A DNA stretch of 64,000 nucleotides, from assembly GCF_039908645.1 (NCBI RefSeq), contig NZ_CP150917.1:122501-186500 (forward strand), written 5' to 3'. Both the position numbers and the translations under genes were made by a program. Positions 52,701-62,200 of the stretch are shown here, one piece after another (within the stretch, counting starts at the first letter, position 1; every line of letters begins with the position of its first letter). Source of the DNA: Pseudomonas helvetica. Lineage in GTDB: Bacteria > Pseudomonadota > Gammaproteobacteria > Pseudomonadales > Pseudomonadaceae. The notes under the pieces are model-generated. The model saw nothing but the letters and a program-made list of their open reading frames with translations, was not told the origin of the DNA and made no database searches.

Positions 52701-54797
52701 ATGACATTGCCCAGCCTGCGTGCCGATTTACAGTTGCAGATGGCCGCCCCGGCGCTGGACGGATCACCGCGCTGGACCTTGGCCGACCCGCTGCGTGGGC
52801 GCTACTTCAAGCTCGGTGCCGCGGCCATGCGCTTGCTGCGTCATTGGTCGTTGGGCGATCCCGAGCAAGTGCTGCGCGCCGCCAATCGCGAACCGGGCTT
52901 GCCGCTGGACGTCACGGAGCTTGAGCAGTTGCTGAGTTTTCTGCGCGCCCACGACCTGATTTCCGCCCTCGACCCGCAACAGCGCGACAGTTATGGCCTC
53001 AAGGCCGCGGCGCAACGTCAGAGTGTCTGGCAGATCTTGCTGCATCAATACCTGTTCTTCCGGATTCCACTGTGGCGCCCCGACGCTTTCCTCAATCGTG
53101 CCTGGCCATGGCTCGCGCGTTTTGGTCCTGGAGCACTGCGTTATGGTTTGCCGCTGACCCTGGGTCTGGGGGTATTTCTGGTATCGCGGGACTGGCAGCG
53201 CTTTATCGCGACCTTCCCGCACTTGTTCAGTCTTGGCGGTGCGTTGGCGTTCGGGGTGGCGTTGTTCTTTGCCAAGCTCTGTCATGAGTTCGGCCACGCC
53301 TTCATGGCCAAGCGCGCCGGTTGTCGGGTGCAGAGCATGGGGGTGGCGTTCATGGTGCTGCTGCCGATGTTTTACACCGACGTCAGTGACGCCTGGCGGG
53401 TCAATGATCGGCGCGCGCGGTTGCTGATCGGCGCGGGCGGGGTGCTCGCCGAGTTGCTGCTGGCGTGTATCGCCTTGCTCGCCTGGTCGCTGTTGCCGGA
53501 CGGGCCGGCGCGGACGGCGGCGTTCATGCTCGCCAGCGCGACCTGGCTCACTACGCTTGCGGTCAACCTGAACCCGTTCATGCGCTTCGATGGTTATTTT
53601 TTGCTCAGCGACTTCTGGGAAGTGGACAACCTTCAGGGCCGGGCATTTGCCTTGTGTCGTTGGCGATTGCGCGAGGCGCTGTTCGGTTACGGCGCGCCGG
53701 CACCGGAGCCTTGGTCGCCGTCGATGCAGCGGCGTTTGCTGTGGTGGGGATACGGCTCGTGGCTGTGGCGCGCGGTGCTGTTTTTCGGGATTGCGCTGGC
53801 GGTGTATCACCTGTTCTTCAAATTGTTGGGGATCTTCCTGATGATGGTCGAGTTGGTGTGGTTCATCTTCCTGCCAATTGCGCGTGAATGGCGCGAATGG
53901 TGGAGCCGCCGCGAACAGGCCCATGCACCGCGGGCGTTGCTCAGTGGTTTGGGATTGCTGGCGGTGATTGCCGTGCTGGTGCTGCCATGGCGCAGCGCGG
54001 TGGAATTGCCGAGCATGCTCGAGGCTGGCCGGGTCAGTGCCTTGCATGCGCCGGTGGCGGCACGGGTCAAGCAGTTGAATGTCCGCGACGGGCAAATCGT
54101 CGCCCAGGGCGATGTGTTGATTGAGCTGGAGTCGCCGGACCTGGATTCGCGTCAGGCCATCGCACGCCGGGAAATCGAGATTCAGCAATTGCAGATGCGC
54201 CGTCAGGCCGGACGCAGCGAAACCGCCGCCGATGCCGGCATCGTCGAACAGCGGCTGGCAGAGGCGGTGGCCGAATATCGCGGTTTGGCGGCGCAGCGCG
54301 AGCGCCTGCTGCTGCGGGCGCCCCAGGCCGGTCAGGTGCGCGATCTGCTGCCGCAACTGGCTGTTGGCCGCTGGTTGTCACCCAAGGAGACGCTGGCCCG
54401 GGTTGTCGAAGAGGGCGCGCGGCTGCGCGGTTATCTGGCCGAAGCGGAGCTGTGGCGGGTTGCACCCGGTGCGACGGGACGGTTTATCGCCGAGGACCCG
54501 ATGCACCCGGCGGTGGCGGTCGAGTTGACTGAAATCGACACCAATGGCGCGGCGGTTGTCGATCAGGAAGCGCTGACCTCCGACCACCACGGGCCGATTG
54601 CCGTGCGCCGCGATCAGAGCCAGCGCGCCGAGCCTGTGCAAGCGCAATACGCGGTGCGGCTCAAGGTGCTCGACGGCATTGTCACCCCGGTGCAGCCATT
54701 GCGCGGCGTGGTGGTGTTGCAGGGTCGCAGTGAATCATTGCTGGGCACCGCCTGGCGCCGATTGGCGGCGTTGGGCGTGAGGGAGAGTGGTTTTTAG
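52701..54797 (+). CDS. M50 site-2-protease-like membrane protein fused to a HlyD-type adaptor
   Basis: 698 residues. Residues about 20-90 look PqqD-like (RWTLADPLRGRYFKLGAAAMRLL, LLSFLRAHDLI). The membrane core has the zinc motif HEFGH (195-199) in ALFFAKLCHEFGHAFMAKRAG and the second metal ligand in NPFMRFDGYF (Asp297), with several more helices up to about 445. The C-terminal third, after helix LLAVIAVLVLPW, is periplasmic with a lipoyl-type half (LHAPVAARVKQLNVRDGQIVAQGDVLIELE), coiled-coil hairpin and second half (LLRAPQAGQVRDLLPQLAVGRWLSPKE). Such fusions sit next to giant LEPR-motif surface proteins in other proteobacteria, as I recall. Whether it cuts a protein or works as a channel is unknown. 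Third gene of the adaptor operon. Confidence 0.87.
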   Translation: MTLPSLRADLQLQMAAPALDGSPRWTLADPLRGRYFKLGAAAMRLLRHWSLGDPEQVLRAANREPGLPLDVTELEQLLSFLRAHDLISALDPQQRDSYGLKAAAQRQSVWQILLHQYLFFRIPLWRPDAFLNRAWPWLARFGPGALRYGLPLTLGLGVFLVSRDWQRFIATFPHLFSLGGALAFGVALFFAKLCHEFGHAFMAKRAGCRVQSMGVAFMVLLPMFYTDVSDAWRVNDRRARLLIGAGGVLAELLLACIALLAWSLLPDGPARTAAFMLASATWLTTLAVNLNPFMRFDGYFLLSDFWEVDNLQGRAFALCRWRLREALFGYGAPAPEPWSPSMQRRLLWWGYGSWLWRAVLFFGIALAVYHLFFKLLGIFLMMVELVWFIFLPIAREWREWWSRREQAHAPRALLSGLGLLAVIAVLVLPWRSAVELPSMLEAGRVSALHAPVAARVKQLNVRDGQIVAQGDVLIELESPDLDSRQAIARREIEIQQLQMRRQAGRSETAADAGIVEQRLAEAVAEYRGLAAQRERLLLRAPQAGQVRDLLPQLAVGRWLSPKETLARVVEEGARLRGYLAEAELWRVAPGATGRFIAEDPMHPAVAVELTEIDTNGAAVVDQEALTSDHHGPIAVRRDQSQRAEPVQAQYAVRLKVLDGIVTPVQPLRGVVVLQGRSESLLGTAWRRLAALGVRESGF

Positions 54798-54813
54798 CGC
54801 AAGGAGCATCACG

Positions 54814-55329
54814 ATGCTGAACAACAATGCGAATGCCGCAGACGGTCTGGTGGTGCGCCCTTCACGGGCAACCGATGGGCCGTTTCTGGAAAGCCTCTAT
54901 CATGCGGCGCGCCCCGATCTGCAATGGATCGACGGCGAACGCGAGCTGGTCGAGGAAGTCATCGCCCAGCAGTTTCGGGTGCAGGAGCAGGGCACCGGGG
55001 AGCGCTTCCCCAACGCGATGCATTATGTGGTCGAGAAACTCGACACCCCGATTGGCGCCTTGAGCGCCGAGTTTGGCAGCAACGAAATTCGTGTCCTGTA
55101 CCTGGCGTTCATTCCGTCGGCCCGCGGCAAGGGCTATGGCCGTACGGTGCTGCAAGGCGTGCAAAAAGCCGCCGAACAGGTGCGCTGCCCGGTGAGCACG
55201 GTGGTCTGGGCCAGTAACCCCCATGCGCGCCAGCATTATCTGGCGCTGGGGTTTCAGGTCGAGGAGCAAAGTGTCGCGGCTGAACGCCTGGTCTGGTATC
55301 CCGGCCAGCCGCAGATTCTGGTCAGTTGA
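54814..55329 (+). CDS. GNAT-family N-acetyltransferase
   Basis: 171 residues. Motif A of the GNAT fold with the acetyl-CoA pyrophosphate loop is IPSARGKGYGRTVLQGV, preceded by strand EIRVLYLAFI and followed by WASNPHARQHYLALGFQVEEQ. Starts 16 bases after the M50 gene with aaggagc, so it is likely the last gene of that operon. The substrate could be a small molecule or a protein N-terminus. Its last 8 bases overlap the end of the convergent small gene. Confidence 0.87.
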   Translation: MLNNNANAADGLVVRPSRATDGPFLESLYHAARPDLQWIDGERELVEEVIAQQFRVQEQGTGERFPNAMHYVVEKLDTPIGALSAEFGSNEIRVLYLAFIPSARGKGYGRTVLQGVQKAAEQVRCPVSTVVWASNPHARQHYLALGFQVEEQSVAAERLVWYPGQPQILVS

Positions 55330-55633
55330 AGGTGATGTAGAAATACGCCCGGCTTGCGTCGCGCCCCAGCGCCAGGGTGCGCGATACGAATATGCCTTCG
55401 ATGCGGCCCAGCCCAGGCAAGTCGATCGCACAGAGTCCATCGACGAACGAAGTGAGGTCCGGGCTGCTCAAGGTCACGCCAAAAGGCATTCGGCTGCCCT
55501 CTGACAAGCGTGCCTTTGGTACGTCTTCTACCAATTCGATGATCACCGACAGTTCGCTGCCATCCTCCAGGTACAGCCTGGTGGGTGTTTCCAATAGCTG
55601 TCGAAAATGATCGCTGTTGACCTGTTGCTGCAT
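55322..55633 (-). CDS. Small protein next to tail-collar gene, function unknown
   Basis: 103 residues, no signal peptide or membrane segment; starts MQQQVNSDHFRQLLETPTRLYLEDG and is rich in short strands (SVIIELVEDVPKARL, MPFGVTLSSPDL, YFYITFN). Proteins like this sit beside microcystin-dependent/tail-collar genes in other bacteria (DUF6916-like, from memory). Co-oriented with the tail-collar gene, 52 bases after its stop, and convergent with the acetyltransferase. Confidence 0.7.
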   Translation of the reverse strand: MQQQVNSDHFRQLLETPTRLYLEDGSELSVIIELVEDVPKARLSEGSRMPFGVTLSSPDLTSFVDGLCAIDLPGLGRIEGIFVSRTLALGRDASRAYFYITFN

Positions 55634-55657
55634 GGCCTGGCTCCAGAAAAGTAAAGA

Positions 55658-55678
55658 GCCGGGGCCTTGGGCCCCGGC
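55658..55678 (-). terminator. Terminator hairpin between tail-collar gene and small gene
   Basis: gccggggcc-ttg-ggccccggc followed on the minus strand by tctttacttttc. It begins eight bases past the tail-collar stop and should end or reduce transcription into the small gene. Confidence 0.75.
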
Positions 55679-55685
55679 GGCATGT

Positions 55686-56306
55686 TCAGTTGCGAGACGG
55701 GAAAAGACCGTTGAGGCACATGCTGAAGTTCAGTACCAGGAACGGGTTCATCGTGTCCATGGGCACGCCACCGCCGATGGGCGCTACGGAGACGGCGACG
55801 TTGACGGTGCCGCCAACGGAGGTGCTGACACCTTGCAGCGGCACGGGCGCAGTGCCCTGTGCGGTGGAGTAAATATTGGCCGTGCCCGGGCCGCCGCTGG
55901 AGGCACCGATAAAGGCATTGGTCGTTGAGGGCACGCTCGCGGGGGTGGCAGCGACACTGGCCAGGTTGACGGTGGTGCTGGCCGTCAGGTTAGGAGTGCC
56001 GACGGCGGTCGCCGTGGGTGTGTGAATGGGCAGGTTGCTCACCGTGGCAGAGGTTTTTTCGGCGCCGGAGGCGGTGCCGATCACCCGTGGAGTGAGGTTC
56101 AAGCCCAACCCCTGACACAAAGGCAGGCGACCGCGCAGGTCCGGCAGCATGAAGTTTGTCGTGCCGTTGCCGCCGTAATTGGTGCCGAGCAAGGCGAACA
56201 GCGCCTGGAACTGGCCGACTTGCATGGTCTGCCCGTTGCACAACGCCCAGCCGCTGGGAGGGTAGTTGAAAGCGAAGGTCTGGATGGTTCCGGTAAACAC
56301 TTCCAT
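55686..56306 (-). CDS. Tail-collar / microcystin-dependent-type protein
   Basis: 206 residues. The N-terminal collar domain is clear: MEVFTGTIQTFAFNYPPSGWALCNGQTM, FQALFALLGTNYGGNGTTNFMLPDLRGRLPLCQG. The middle is Ala/Thr/Val-rich and of low complexity; the C-terminus (NPFLVLNFSMCLNGLFPSRN) is the typical short hydrophobic end. The domain comes from phage short tail fibres, but related proteins occur without phage genes, and none are present here. ATG 56306 has an aggga site; the longer frame to 56462 is rejected. Divergent from the glycosyltransferase gene. It may be another surface or secreted component of the giant-protein system. Confidence 0.88.
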   Translation of the reverse strand: MEVFTGTIQTFAFNYPPSGWALCNGQTMQVGQFQALFALLGTNYGGNGTTNFMLPDLRGRLPLCQGLGLNLTPRVIGTASGAEKTSATVSNLPIHTPTATAVGTPNLTASTTVNLASVAATPASVPSTTNAFIGASSGGPGTANIYSTAQGTAPVPLQGVSTSVGGTVNVAVSVAPIGGGVPMDTMNPFLVLNFSMCLNGLFPSRN

Positions 56307-56478
56307 GGTTGTTATCCCTGTGTTTTTTGGAGGAGGCCGGCGTGTCCGCCGACCACCGATCAGCGTAGCCGCAAAGACGAAGGCCGCTACATTGCGTGCG
56401 TGCAGGGAATGGGGCAGCATCCACACCCAATTCGAGGTCCAAGCCTTATAGGGCCTTATCAATCACCCAGGGGGACAG

Positions 56479-58071
56479 ATGGAATACCGAAGAGAAACAG
56501 AGCTTGCCGGCAAGCCTGATGCGTGTGCTGCGCGCACTCGGCTGGCGGCCTCGGCGCGTCTGTTTCAATGGCTGACCGATTACGGGATCTGGCCAATTTT
56601 GCTGTTGGCGGCGTTCGTGCGGTTTTACGACCTGACAGCCGCGGCGATTTGGGGCGATGAAGGCTCCAGCCTGCTGATGAGCCAGTACGATCTGGCCGGG
56701 ATCTGGTTCCACGCGGCCCGTGATGTGCATCCACCGCTCTACTTCATGGTGTTGCATGGCTGGATCGAACTGTTTGGCGACAGCATGCTCTCGATTCGCG
56801 GCTTGAGTGCGCTGCCGGGGATCGCCACGGTGGCTATGGGCGTCTGGCTGGTACGGTTGATCGCCAACCCGCGGGCGGCGTTGCTGGCCGGGTTGTTGCT
56901 GGCGCTATTCCCCTCGGCGGTGCGTTACAGCCAGGAAGTGCGGATGTATTCGCTGCTGGGCGTGTTGCTGCTCGGCGCGACCATTGCACTGGTGTATTGG
57001 GTCAAACAGCCCCAGCGTGCACGGTATCTGGTGATCTATGCAGTGCTGATGGCCGCCGGGTTTTACACCCACTACTTCACGGCCCTGTGCGTGATTGCCC
57101 ATTGGTTGTACCTGCTGGTGCTGCGGGTGCAGCCAGGCGAGCGGTTGCGGCACATCAACCGCCCGGGCTGGTGGCTGACCAATGCGGCGATCGTGCTGCT
57201 GTTTCTGCCGTGGGTCCCGCAGTTGCTGAGCCTGGTTCAGCATATGCCGGAACTCAAGGCCAGCGGCGATGTGGGCTGGGAAGATCCGGTCACTCTTAGC
57301 TCTTTGCCGTCCATGGTCTGGACCTTCATGATCCAGAGCGATGATGACTTCCTGCCCAGGTCGGTGTTTTTCGCACTGCCGGTGCTGTTGCTGGGTGTGA
57401 TCGTGCTGACGGTACTGCGTGATCGTAGCGTCTACCGTTGGAGCGCCTTGCTGGCGATTTACGCGGTGGTGCCGCTGGTGCTGGTTTTCCTGGTGTCGTT
57501 CATTTCGCCGGTGTTTATCGAGCGCTACGTGACGGCCTACGCGCTGGGGCTGCCATTGATCATGGCCCTGAGCGTCGATGGCCTGAAAAAAGGGGCTCGG
57601 GTGCTGGCCCTGGCATTTCTCATGCTGTTTATCGGTATTGAAGGGGTGGGCCTGAAAAACAACGCGACGGTCGATCCAAATGACCAGCTCAATGTGACGG
57701 TGGAGTTCATCAATCAGCATTACGAGCCGGGTGATCAGGTCGTCATCAGCGATCTGCTCTGGTACATGCCGTACGTCTATTACGATCGCACTGTCGTCCA
57801 GCCGCGGCTCTTTACTCCGCCCTTGGCCAATGGCGCGTCCAGTCGCCCGAATGCCTACGGTTTCGGTACGCTGGTAGAGGAAGCCGCCGACAAGATTTAC
57901 CTCGATCGGCTCACCGATCTGCCAGCCGAAGCGCACCGTGTGTGGTTGTTCAGCACCGCTGACCAACCTGATGAGTTCGCACCGTTGCCCGCCGATTGGC
58001 AGAAGATCAGCGAAAAAGTCGCCGGGAATGCGCGGGCGCGGTTGTTTGTCATCAACAGCCCAAAAAAATAA
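56479..58071 (+). CDS. GT39/ArnT-like membrane glycosyltransferase
   Basis: 530-residue polytopic inner-membrane protein. The N-terminal signature of lipid-phospho-sugar-dependent glycosyltransferases is present: DLTAAAIWGDEGSSLL with the acidic DE, then HAARDVHPPLYFMVLHGWIELFGDS and RYSQEVRMYSLLGVLLL. About 11 transmembrane helices lead to a soluble C-terminal domain from about 395 (VVISDLLWYMPYVYYD). It should transfer a sugar from a polyprenyl carrier to an acceptor on the periplasmic side. It lies between the tail-collar gene and the sulfotransferase, so surface glycosylation of the giant protein is a reasonable guess. ATG 56479 with agggggg upstream. Confidence 0.87.
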   Translation: MEYRRETELAGKPDACAARTRLAASARLFQWLTDYGIWPILLLAAFVRFYDLTAAAIWGDEGSSLLMSQYDLAGIWFHAARDVHPPLYFMVLHGWIELFGDSMLSIRGLSALPGIATVAMGVWLVRLIANPRAALLAGLLLALFPSAVRYSQEVRMYSLLGVLLLGATIALVYWVKQPQRARYLVIYAVLMAAGFYTHYFTALCVIAHWLYLLVLRVQPGERLRHINRPGWWLTNAAIVLLFLPWVPQLLSLVQHMPELKASGDVGWEDPVTLSSLPSMVWTFMIQSDDDFLPRSVFFALPVLLLGVIVLTVLRDRSVYRWSALLAIYAVVPLVLVFLVSFISPVFIERYVTAYALGLPLIMALSVDGLKKGARVLALAFLMLFIGIEGVGLKNNATVDPNDQLNVTVEFINQHYEPGDQVVISDLLWYMPYVYYDRTVVQPRLFTPPLANGASSRPNAYGFGTLVEEAADKIYLDRLTDLPAEAHRVWLFSTADQPDEFAPLPADWQKISEKVAGNARARLFVINSPKK

Positions 58072-58082
58072 CCTGTAAATCC

Positions 58083-58183
58083 GTAGGAGCAAGGCTTGCC
58101 CGCGATGAACGATGACGCGGTATGTCTTAAGTATCGCGGCGCACCCATCGCGGGCAAGAGCTAGGCGCTCCCCCGCTCCTACA
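58083..58183. repeat. REP pair behind the glycosyltransferase
   Basis: gtaggagcaaggcttgcccg... at 58083-58107 and the inverted arm at 58146-58183. The second arm is interrupted by a short insertion (agctaggcgctccccc). Same type as the doublet behind lapC. Confidence 0.82.
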
Positions 58184-58356
58184 GAAGCGCGTTGCAGCTG
58201 AAGACCGTACTCGATCAGCTTAAACGTTTCACTCTGTCCGCATTCGTTACAACCACACCTTCTACAAGGTTTTTGCTCCGATTTGATATCAAAAGCCCAC
58301 TAGTCGGATCCAAAATCGTAGGCTACGCTTTGTCCTACAAAGGACTGACGACTACG

Positions 58357-59202
58357 GTGAAGGGATTGCAGAAATTCCACTTTATCTCCGGCTTGCCGCG
58401 CTCGGGCTCGACCCTGCTTTCTGCAATTCTGTTGCAGAACCCGCGTTTCCATGCCGGCATGACCAGCCCCGTCGGCTCGCTGTTCACCAGCGTCCTGGAG
58501 CAATGCAGTGCCGGCAGCGAATTTGGCGCGGTGATCGACACTCCGCTACGCCGTCGTCTATTGCGCGGTCTGTTCGACTCCTTCTATGCCGATCAGGCAG
58601 ATACTCCCGTTATCTTCGATACCAATCGCCAATGGTGCTCGCGTCAGCCTGCGCTACGGGAACTGTTTCCCGAGGCCAAAACCATTGCCTGTGTGCGCAA
58701 TGTCGCCTGGGTGATGGACAGCCTTGAGCGTCTGTACCGCGCCAATCCGTTCGAGAACACCAAGCTGTTCAATGACGAAATCGAGCGCCATACCGTTTAC
58801 AGTCGTTGTGAAACCCTGGCCCAGCGCAATCGTCTGGTGGGTTTTGCCTGGACCGCGCTGAAAGAGGCTTATTACGGCGAAAACGCCGACTCGCTGCTGA
58901 TCGTCGATTACGACTTGCTGAGCCAGGCGCCTGACCGGGTCATGCGGTTGATCTACGATTTCATTGGCGAACCCTGGTTCGAGCACGATTTCAACAACCT
59001 CGCCTACGATGCGCCGGAATTCGACCAGGCACTCGGGGTATCGGGGCTGCACAAGGTCAAGCGCTCGGTCGCACTGGAGCCTCGGCGCACGATCCTGCCG
59101 CCGGACCTGTTCGACAAATACGCAGAATTGTCCTTTTGGCACGATGGCTCAGCCAGCGCCGCCAACGTTATTCGCATGAAAGCCGACGCCGCTATCAGTT
59201 GA
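58357..59202 (+). CDS. Sulfotransferase-family protein
   Basis: 281 residues from GTG 58357. The PAPS-binding loop is FHFISGLPRSGSTLLSAIL near the N-terminus; AKTIACVRNVAWVMDSLERLYR matches the 3'-phosphate-binding segment; SLLIVDYDLLSQAPDRVMRLIYDFIGEPW is the usual conserved C-terminal part. It should move a sulfate group from PAPS to a hydroxyl or amine acceptor in the cytosol. The open frame extends 55 codons upstream (TTG 58192) through sequence next to the REP pair, but that part shows no conservation and the fold begins at the KGLQKFHFISG strand. Located 52 bases before the giant protein gene, with a terminator between. No PAPS-making genes are in view. Confidence 0.82.
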   Translation: MKGLQKFHFISGLPRSGSTLLSAILLQNPRFHAGMTSPVGSLFTSVLEQCSAGSEFGAVIDTPLRRRLLRGLFDSFYADQADTPVIFDTNRQWCSRQPALRELFPEAKTIACVRNVAWVMDSLERLYRANPFENTKLFNDEIERHTVYSRCETLAQRNRLVGFAWTALKEAYYGENADSLLIVDYDLLSQAPDRVMRLIYDFIGEPWFEHDFNNLAYDAPEFDQALGVSGLHKVKRSVALEPRRTILPPDLFDKYAELSFWHDGSASAANVIRMKADAAIS

Positions 59203-59219
59203 TTGCGGCGTTTTTATTT
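59185..59219 (+). terminator. Rho-independent terminator of the sulfotransferase gene
   Basis: gacgccgc...gcggcgttttt: the hairpin begins inside the last codons and ends in tttttattt, 35 bases before the giant protein gene. The giant gene therefore needs its own promoter or read-through. Confidence 0.8.
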
Positions 59220-59254
59220 GCGCGGTAATAAAAGTTCGAATCCGGGTGAGCAGC

Positions 59255-62200
59255 ATGTGGTGGAGCAAAGGCAAGTCGCAAACATTCCAAGGCGCACGCG
59301 TTCTGGCATCGCCAATGATCATGCCCCTGGAACCGAGAATGCTGTTCGACGGCGCAGTGGCGGCCACGGTTGCCGATACTGCCACCCAAGCCGACAGCCA
59401 CGCCACGGCGGACGCTGCCAAGGCACCGGTTGCCGACCACCCGGTGGCCAGCAAGGACACCCACGGCCAAGCGGACAACACGTCAGCGGCTACGCCCGCG
59501 CCCGCTGCGACGCCCACCGCCGTGCCCGGTCAGAGCGTGGTGTTCGTCGATTCACGTATCAAGGACGCCGATAGCCTGCTCAAAGGCGTGGCGCCTGGCA
59601 CCCAGGTGGTCCAGCTCGACGCGACCAAGGACGGCTTGCAACAAATCGCCGATTATCTGGATACCCACCACGGCGTGAGTACCGTGGAAATCATCGCCCA
59701 CGGCAATAGCGGCGACTTGTGGCTGGGCGACACTTACCTGTCGGCCGATAACGTGGCGGCTCGCAGCGCGGTGCTGGCGCGCATCGGCAATGACATGAAC
59801 GTCGGCGGCGACATTCTGATCTACGCCTGTAACACCGCTGCAGGCGACAAGGGCATCAGCTTTGTCGACTCGCTGGCGCAACTTACCGGGCGTGATATCG
59901 CCGCCTCGAACAACCGTACCGGTGTGAGCGGTGACTGGGATCTGGAAATCGCCACCGGCACCATCGAGAGCCATAACGTACTGTCGACCCAGTCCATGGC
60001 TGCGTATCAGTACAGCCTGGCGACCCTGACGGTCACCAACAACGGTGACAGTGGGGTCGGCTCATTGCGCCAGGCGCTGAGCGATTCGGTGGTGGGTGAC
60101 ACGGTGACGTTCAGCACCACCATGACGGTCAATCTGAATTCGCAACTGACCATTACCAAGAACGTCACGCTGGAAGGTGACCTGAACCACGACGGCATTG
60201 CCGATGTGACCCTCAATGGTCAGTACAAGACCCGGGTGCTTCAGGTCGCTTCCGGGGTCACTGCGACCCTCGACGGGTTGATCATCAAACAAGGCCTGGT
60301 GGCCGGCAATGGTGCTGCCGCCGGTACGGACGGCACGGCGTCCATGGGCGGTGGTATTTTCAACGCCGGCAACCTGACCCTCAAGAACGTCACCGTGACC
60401 AGCAACGCTGCTTCGGGCGGCGGTGGCGGTGGCGGGGTCACCTCACCTTACGTCGGTGGCGCGGTCGGCGGCGGTGGCGGCGGTGGCGGTGCGTTGGGCG
60501 GGCAAAGCGGCGGTCATGGTGGCACCTCCGGTTTCGGCACGGGTGTGTACGGCGGTACGAGTGGTAGTGCCAACACGGGCGGTAACGGTGGCGGCTACAA
60601 CCCCAACTACATGGGCGGTCGCGGCGGTAGCAGCAGCGGTGGCGCGGGCGGCGTAGGGGCTGCCAACTACAGCAGCGGTGGCGCGGGCGGTACGGCGAAC
60701 AACGGCACGATTTCCATCGGCGGTGGCGGTGGCGGCTCCGGTTGGGACAAGCCCGGCAGGGCCGGGGCGTCGGCTGCCGGTGGTATTTACAACGCCAGTA
60801 GCGGCACCCTGACGGTTATTGGCACCTCGGTGATTTCCGGCAACATCGCCGCCGGTGGTGGCGGTGGCGGCGGTGGTGGCCTGGGCGGTTCCGCCGACTC
60901 CGGTGGTGCAGCCGGTAAAGGCGTCGGTGCGATCTGGAACAAAGGTACGGTACTGATGACCGCCGCCAACTTCGCGGCGCTGTCCGCTAACGTCGGCGGC
61001 AGTGGCTCCGGCGGTCCGGCGCTGGGCGGCGGTAGTACCGGTGCCAGCGTGGCGGCCGTGAACAATATCTTCAACGACGGCGGCACCGTGAACACCGCCT
61101 ATGCACCGACACCGAGCGCTACCATCGCGGTGGCAAACAGCGCCCTGCACATCGGCCAGACCTCGCTGGTGACCATTACCTTCACTGAGGCGGTGACCGG
61201 TTTCACCAACGCCGACCTGACGATTGCCAACGGCACGCTGAGCGCGGTCAGTAGCAGTGACGGCGGTATTACCTGGACGGCGACGCTCACCCCGACCAAC
61301 GCCATTACTGACACCACTAACCTGATCACCCTGGATAACACCGGTGTCCAGAGCGTGTCGCTGGGCACAGCCGGGGTTGGCACCAGCACGTCCAACAATT
61401 ACACCATCGACACCGTGCGGCCAACGGCGACCATTGTAGTCGCCGACAGCACCCTCATGGCCGGTGAAACGTCGCTGGTAACCATCACCTTCTCCGAGGC
61501 GGTAAGCGGTTTCACCAACGCCGACCTGACGATTGCCAACGGCACGCTGACCGCTGTGAGCAGCAGTGACGGCGGGGTCACCTGGACCGGGACCTTCACC
61601 CCGTCCGCGAGCATCACCGACACCACCAACCTGATCACCCTGGACAACACCGGGATCGCCGATCTGGCCGGCAACGCCGGCAGCGGCAGCACCGATTCGA
61701 ACAACTATGCCGTCGACACCGTGCGCCCGACCGCGACCATCGTAGTCGCCGACAGCGCACTTAAAGTGGGCGATACATCACTGGTGACCATCACCTTCTC
61801 CGAGGCGGTGACCGGCTTCACCAACGCTGACCTGACGATTGCCAACGGCACGCTGAGCGTGGTCAGCAGCGGCGATGGCGGTGTGACCTGGACCGCGACC
61901 TTTACCCCGAGTGCCAGCACTACCGATGCGACTAACCTGATCATCCTGGACAATACCGGTGTGCAGGGCGGTTCCGGCAACGCCGGCAGCGGCATCACCG
62001 ACTCGAACAACTACGCTATCGACACCGTACGCCCGACCGCGACTATCGTGGTGGCTAACAACGCCTTGAAAGTCGGTGACACCTCGCTGGTAACCATCAC
62101 CTTCAGCGAGGCGGTGACCGGCTTCACCAACGCCGACCTGACGATTGCCAATGGCACACTGACCGCGGTGAGCAGCAGTGACGGCGGTATCACCTGGACG

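Noticed and set aside
52764..54356. A 530-codon frame opposite the M50 gene
   Set aside because: Composition typical of antisense frames, and the sense strand has HEFGH and lipoyl motifs.
55686..56306. Prophage remnant
   Set aside because: A tail-collar domain alone is present, with no other phage genes, integrase or attachment repeats nearby.
58192..58356. Extension of the sulfotransferase to TTG 58192
   Set aside because: The sequence abuts a REP pair, has no ribosome site, and the translated part does not resemble any sulfotransferase N-terminus.
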